Shown here: piece by piece, positions 60,262-64,000 of the stretch
Position numbering within the stretch: position 1 is the first letter of the stretch
Layout: every line of letters starts with the position of its first letter
Assembly (NCBI RefSeq): GCF_024746815.1
Contig: NZ_CP080525.1
Coordinates: 4,768,501 to 4,832,500, forward strand
DNA: 64,000 nucleotides
From: Mesorhizobium sp. AR07
GTDB taxonomy: Bacteria > Pseudomonadota > Alphaproteobacteria > Rhizobiales > Rhizobiaceae
Direction: 5' to 3'
Position numbers and translations under genes: made by a program
Notes under the pieces: generated by a model
What the model was told of the DNA's origin: nothing
Databases searched by the model: none
Seen by the model: only the letters and a program-made list of their open reading frames with translations

Positions 60262-61128
60262 TCAAGCCTTGCGCTTGCGGCCAGTGTCGCGCCGCTTCTC
60301 GCCGACGCCGACGGTCAGCGCCATGGCCAGCGCCATCGTCGCCGACAGCGAGCGGAAGCCGGCGAAATCCGCCTCGGCAACCTCGAACCAGACCCTGGCG
60401 AACTGGGCGAGCGGCGAAAACGAGCTGTCGGTGATGGCGACGATCGGCACGCCCTGTTCCGAAATGATGCGCGCCTCATCGATGGTGGCCGGCGCGTAGG
60501 GCGAGAAGCTGATGGCGATGACGGCGTCCGCCGGCGTGGCGAATGCAACCATCTCGGCGTTCAGCCCGGCGGCCGATTCGATCAACTGGTTGCGGATCTT
60601 CAACTTGCCCAGCGCATAGGCGATGTAGGTTGCGACCGGATAGGAGCGGCGCTTGGCCAGCACATAGATGGTCTCTGCCTTTGCCAGCAGGGAAATCGCG
60701 TCTTCCAGATGCGCTTCGTCCAGCGTGCGCGAAATGTCGTTGAGCGAGGTGCTGGCGGCGGCGACGAAGCCGTCGAAGATCGCCCGGTGGCCGGCGCCGC
60801 CCTCGGCCTTGGCGCGCAGCGCCTGCAAGCGTTCGTCATAGGAGGAGTTGCGCTCGCGCAGCCGCTCGCGAAACACCTGCTGCAGGCTGGTGAAGCCGTC
60901 GAAGCCAAGCTGCTGGGCAAAACGGATCAAGGTCGACGGCTGTACGCCTGCCGAGGCGGCGATGCTGGCGGCGGTGCCGAAGGCGATGTCGTCGGGATTG
61001 TCGAGCGCATAGGCGGCGATCTGGGCGATGCGCTTCGGCAGGCTTTCGCGCCGGTCCAGGATGGTGGCGCGCAGCGTCTCGAAGTCGCGAGGTACCCGTT
61101 CGTCCATCGTCGCTCTGTCCAGGCTCAT
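60262..61128 (-). CDS. iolR: MurR/RpiR family regulator of inositol catabolism
   Basis: 288 residues, ATG at 61128 or 61107. RpiR helix-turn-helix (~10-90) with ASIAASAGVQPSTLIRFAQQLGF, and SIS domain (~140-265) with ETIYVLAKRRSYPVATYIAYAL and VVAITDSSFSPLA. Rhizobial IolR proteins are of this type and repress iol genes until an inositol-derived phosphorylated intermediate appears. Its position upstream of iolC and divergent from the oxidoreductase supports this role. Confidence 0.9.
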   Translation of the reverse strand: MSLDRATMDERVPRDFETLRATILDRRESLPKRIAQIAAYALDNPDDIAFGTAASIAASAGVQPSTLIRFAQQLGFDGFTSLQQVFRERLRERNSSYDERLQALRAKAEGGAGHRAIFDGFVAAASTSLNDISRTLDEAHLEDAISLLAKAETIYVLAKRRSYPVATYIAYALGKLKIRNQLIESAAGLNAEMVAFATPADAVIAISFSPYAPATIDEARIISEQGVPIVAITDSSFSPLAQFARVWFEVAEADFAGFRSLSATMALAMALTVGVGEKRRDTGRKRKA

Positions 61129-61261
61129 CTATGGGTACCCTCTCTGCCCCATCATAGCGAGCTCGCGCAAGAACGCCATAAAAAATGAGGCAGACATTCC
61201 ATTCCGAGAGAAAATGGATTAATTCATCCACGCAACGCTTCAGGCAATGGAGAAACGGAAA

Positions 61262-62371
61262 ATGGTCGGCGTCGGTCTCATCGGCACGGGTTTCATGGGC
61301 AAGTGTCACGCCATCGCGTGGAGTGCCGTCGGCGCTGTCTTTCCCGACGTGGCCAAGCCAAGGCTCGTCCATCTCGGCGAGGTCAATGAGGATCTCGCCA
61401 GACGCAAGGCGGGCGAGTTCGGCTTTGCCAAGGCGTCCGGCGATTGGCGTGCCGTCGTCAACGATCCGGACGTCGATATCGTCTCGCTGACCACGCCCAA
61501 CCAGTTCCACCCGGAAATGGCCATCGCCATCCTCGAGGCCGGCAAGCATCTGTGGTGCGAAAAGCCGATGGCGCCGAGCTTCGCCGAGGCCGAAGCCATG
61601 GCCGCGGCGGCGAAAAAGTCGGGCAGGGTCGCCGCCCTCGGCTACAACTACATCCAGAGCCCGGCCATCCGCCATATCGGCGCGCTGCTCGACGAGAAGA
61701 TCATCGGCGAGGTCAACCATCTGCGCATCGAGATGGACGAGGATTTCATGGCCGATCCGGAGGCGCTGTTCTTCTGGAAGCACGAGGCCGCTTCCGGCTA
61801 TGGCGCGCTCGACGATTTCGCCGTGCATCCGCTGTCGCTGGTCTCCGCCCTGTTCGGCCGCGTCGCCAGCGTCATCTGCGACATGGCCAAGCCCTATGCC
61901 GACCGCAAGCTCGCCACTGGCGGGCGCCGCGCGGTCGAGACCTGCGATATAGCCAGCGTGCTGATGCATCTGGAAAACGGCATCGCCGGCACGCTGCTGG
62001 TCAACCGCTCGGCCTGGGGCCGCAAGGGCCGCATCGCCATCCAGATCTTCGGTTCGAGGGGGTCGATCCTGTTCGATCAGGAGCGGATGAACGAAATCCA
62101 GCTCTATGTGACCGCTGATCGCCCGACCGAACAGGGCTATCGCACCATCCTGATGGCGCCGCACCACAAGCCCTACGACGCCTTCCTGCCGGCGCCCGGC
62201 CATGGCCTAGGCTTCAACGATCTCAAGATCATCGAATGCCACGAATTGCTGACGCGGCTTGCCGGCAAGCCAGCGCGGGTCATCGAATTTGCCGAAGGAC
62301 TGGAGATCGAGCGCACCGTGCATGCGATGGCGCGGTCGTTCGCGGAAAAGCGCTGGGTCGATGTGAGATAA
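61262..62371 (+). CDS. Gfo/Idh/MocA family oxidoreductase
   Basis: 369 residues from MVGVGLIGTG with GGAG nine bases upstream; an ATG 15 bp earlier is possible. Rossmann motif GLIGTGFMG, SLTTPNQFHPEMAIAILEAGKHLWCEKPMAP (pieces ~74-105, with the conserved EKP Lys), and YGALDDFAVHPLSLV with the catalytic Asp and His of the family. Divergent from iolR, it is probably an inositol dehydrogenase-type enzyme oxidising an inositol isomer or inosose. Whether it is the main IolG/IdhA cannot be told. Confidence 0.88.
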   Translation: MVGVGLIGTGFMGKCHAIAWSAVGAVFPDVAKPRLVHLGEVNEDLARRKAGEFGFAKASGDWRAVVNDPDVDIVSLTTPNQFHPEMAIAILEAGKHLWCEKPMAPSFAEAEAMAAAAKKSGRVAALGYNYIQSPAIRHIGALLDEKIIGEVNHLRIEMDEDFMADPEALFFWKHEAASGYGALDDFAVHPLSLVSALFGRVASVICDMAKPYADRKLATGGRRAVETCDIASVLMHLENGIAGTLLVNRSAWGRKGRIAIQIFGSRGSILFDQERMNEIQLYVTADRPTEQGYRTILMAPHHKPYDAFLPAPGHGLGFNDLKIIECHELLTRLAGKPARVIEFAEGLEIERTVHAMARSFAEKRWVDVR

Positions 62372-62389
62372 TATCCGCTTCGCGATGGA

Positions 62390-63088
62390 TCAGACGCCAG
62401 CGGCCGGGTTCGTCTCCCAGCCGTTTACCCAGACCTGCCGCAAGCGATCGCCTTCGCCCTTGAAGCGCAGCCCCGTCGCCTGGCAATCCTCGATCCGGTC
62501 ACTGCGGAAATTGCGGATCGCCTGGCGCAGCTCGCACCAGGCGACGATGTTGGCGGTCTCGGCGTAGTAGATCAGGGCGATCGGGCGGATGAGGCGCTCG
62601 GAGGCGCGGCCAAGTTCGTCGCGATAGGAAAGGTCGAGCTTCTCCTCGTCGCGGATGGCGCGGCGCACCAGCGCCAGGTCGACGGCGCCGGCCGACGGCG
62701 CGGCGAACCCCCACGCATGCAATGCATTGGCGTCGAAGGTCTGGCGCAAGGGCGGCGGTACCGCGCCTGCGATCTTGGCGCTGACGCGTTTTGCCGCCTG
62801 CTTGAGTTCGCTGTCCCCCGTCCGCTCCAGCAGCGCGAGCGACAGAACGATCGCCTCCATCTCCTCGATCGAAAACATCAGCGGCGGCAGGTCGAAGCCT
62901 GGGCGCAATATATAGCCGATGCCACGCCCGCCCTCGATCGGCACGCGCATCGCCTGCAGTGCGGCAATGTCGCGATAGACGGAGCGCACCGTCACCTCCA
63001 GTTGCTCGGCCATCATGGCCGCCGTCACCGGCTGCCTAGCCAGCCGCACGATCTGGATGATCTCGAACAGGCGTGACGCCTTGCGCAT
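62390..63088 (-). CDS. WYL-domain transcriptional regulator (YafY type)
   Basis: 232 residues from MRKASRLFEI with GAGG just upstream. An N-terminal winged helix (LARQPVTAAMMAEQLEVTVRSVYRDIAAL in ~15-45) and a C-terminal WYL-like domain with LDLSYRDELGRASERLIRPIALIYYAETANIVAWCEL in pieces ~143-180. The WYL motif is changed to IYY. The family often represses transport or stress genes. The divergent LysE exporter is the likely target. Confidence 0.9.
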   Translation of the reverse strand: MRKASRLFEIIQIVRLARQPVTAAMMAEQLEVTVRSVYRDIAALQAMRVPIEGGRGIGYILRPGFDLPPLMFSIEEMEAIVLSLALLERTGDSELKQAAKRVSAKIAGAVPPPLRQTFDANALHAWGFAAPSAGAVDLALVRRAIRDEEKLDLSYRDELGRASERLIRPIALIYYAETANIVAWCELRQAIRNFRSDRIEDCQATGLRFKGEGDRLRQVWVNGWETNPAAGV

Positions 63089-63216
63089 TTCCTCACCAGC
63101 TCCGATCGCAACTGACACTACATCGTCAGTAGGGCTCGCCTATACGACTGCCTATCGACTTGAAAATCAACAGGTTCCTCGGTGGCTCAGCCGAGGCGAG
63201 GTGACAGGCAACTGAC

Positions 63217-63852
63217 ATGGGCTACGCGGAAAATCTCTGGCTGTTCTTCCTCCTCCTGTTCGGCATCATCGTCGTGCCCGGCATGGACATGCTGTTCGTG
63301 CTTGCCAATGCGCTGACCGGTGGCGGCAACAGAGGGCTTGCCGCCACCGGCGGCATCATGCTGGGCGGCATGGTGCATACGCTGAACGGCGCTGTCGGCG
63401 TGGGCCTGCTGATGCATTTCGTGCCGATCCTCTACAACCCGCTGCTGCTCGCCGGCACCGTCTACATGGCCTATATCGGCATGACTCTGATGCGCAGTTC
63501 GATCAAGGTCGGCAACGATGGGGCTGCCGGCAGCCGCTCCGCCTGGAAGGCGTTTCGCCAGGGGCTGGTGATCTGCCTGATCAATCCCAAAGCCTATCTC
63601 TTTGTCTTCGCGGTCTATCCGCAATTCTTGAAGCCGGCTTACGGTCCGATCTGGATGCAGGCGGCCATCATGGGATTGATGACGATCGCCGTGCAGTTCG
63701 CCGTCTATGGCGGGCTCGCCATATCAGCGGGGCGCAGCCGCAATCTGCTGGTCGCCAATCCCCGGGCGACGGCATTTGCCGGCCGGGCGGCCGGACTGCT
63801 TCTGGTCGTGGTTTCTGTGCTGACCGCCTGGGAAGGGTTGAGGGCAGCGTAG
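63217..63852 (+). CDS. LysE/RhtB family exporter
   Basis: 211 residues with six hydrophobic segments. VPGMDMLFVLANALTGG near 22-38 and the internal GLAATGGIMLGGMVHTLNGAVGVG are characteristic of LysE-type amino-acid exporters. INPKAYLFVFAVYPQF near 125-140 is the family motif for the fourth segment. ATG at 63217 has no strong ribosome site. Divergent from the WYL regulator. Confidence 0.92.
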   Translation: MGYAENLWLFFLLLFGIIVVPGMDMLFVLANALTGGGNRGLAATGGIMLGGMVHTLNGAVGVGLLMHFVPILYNPLLLAGTVYMAYIGMTLMRSSIKVGNDGAAGSRSAWKAFRQGLVICLINPKAYLFVFAVYPQFLKPAYGPIWMQAAIMGLMTIAVQFAVYGGLAISAGRSRNLLVANPRATAFAGRAAGLLLVVVSVLTAWEGLRAA

Positions 63853-63875
63853 CATATAGATTCTTGCGAAGAGGA

Positions 63876-63907
63876 CCCCCACCCTAACCCTCCCCACAAG
63901 GGCAGGG
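63876..63907. repeat. Fragment of GC-rich repeat family
   Basis: CCCCCACCC...CCCTCCCCACAAGGGCAGGG resembles one arm of the repeat at 56101-56208. Confidence 0.5.
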
Positions 63908-64000
63908 CTATCGCATATGAGTGATAAGGCTGATGAGGTCTTGATCGGCCCATCGTGCTTTGAGTCGTTTGTGGCTGAGCGGGATGTTTTCCGGGTCGGC
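63908..64000 (-). CDS. Possible C-terminal end of a gene on the minus strand (partial)
   Basis: Read from the right edge the frame gives 30 residues ending in LISLITHMR and a TAG stop at 63908-63910. The composition (PLSHKRLKARWADQDL) is protein-like and transposase-like in its basic residues, but the fragment is too short to assign. A short plus-strand frame from 63917 is an alternative. Confidence 0.3.
   Translation of the reverse strand, partial: ADPENIPLSHKRLKARWADQDLISLITHMR

Overview
The window looks like chromosomal DNA from a GC-rich alphaproteobacterium of the order Rhizobiales, most likely Mesorhizobium. This is inferred from codon use, the iolR-iolCJ-iolD-iolE-iolB layout, several Rhizobiales DUF families, the density of sugar ABC importers, and short palindromic repeats bounded by CTAG. 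No tRNA, rRNA, CRISPR array, phage or conjugation gene was seen. The only complete mobile element is one IS5-type insertion sequence.

Layout. 1-1.7 kb: end of a membrane glycosyltransferase and a GT2-GtrA fusion. 1.76-3.27 kb: IS5-like element with a passenger gene. 3.4-8.4 kb: DUF1344 protein and a four-gene FtsX-type ABC operon. 8.6-11.6 kb: small membrane proteins, an UppP-type phosphatase and a COG4280-like membrane protein. 11.7-16.6 kb: RpiR regulator with an iron/phosphonate-type ABC importer. 16.9-25 kb: a Tat-exported basic protein, a LacI regulator and a divergent CUT2 sugar importer followed by two unusual SDR proteins and an aldose epimerase. 25-29.4 kb: a second CUT2 importer with an SDR. 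29.7-50.7 kb: a large accessory sugar or sugar-acid catabolic region. It holds a LacI regulator resembling gluconate GntR, two enolase-superfamily dehydratases, a split transketolase, an SDR, an E1alpha-E1beta-lipoyl fusion, a 2-hydroxyacid dehydrogenase, an E2-like protein that appears to lack its catalytic histidine, a GntR/HutC regulator, a third CUT2 importer with tandem binding proteins, an SMP-30 lactonase, and an amino-acid-type ABC importer without its ATPase. 51.2-53.7 kb: phnN, phnM and a DUF1045 protein. 54-62.4 kb: myo-inositol catabolism (iolB, DUF3329, iolE, iolD, iolC-iolJ fusion, iolR, divergent Gfo/Idh/MocA oxidoreductase). 62.4-64 kb: WYL regulator, LysE exporter, and a truncated reading frame at the edge.

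The most notable observation is regulatory. Two short motifs recur in the control regions between 22 and 51 kb. A 14-bp site of the form TGRTACCGGTACCA, a LacI-type palindrome, occurs three times. A 13-bp AT-rich site, ATTATAATAGCAT, occurs four times exactly and twice in variant form. Two operons carry both. This suggests that the scattered operons form one local regulon under the LacI regulator at 29.7 kb and the GntR regulator at 40.5 kb, centred on an unusual thiamine-diphosphate/lipoyl enzyme whose substrate is unknown.
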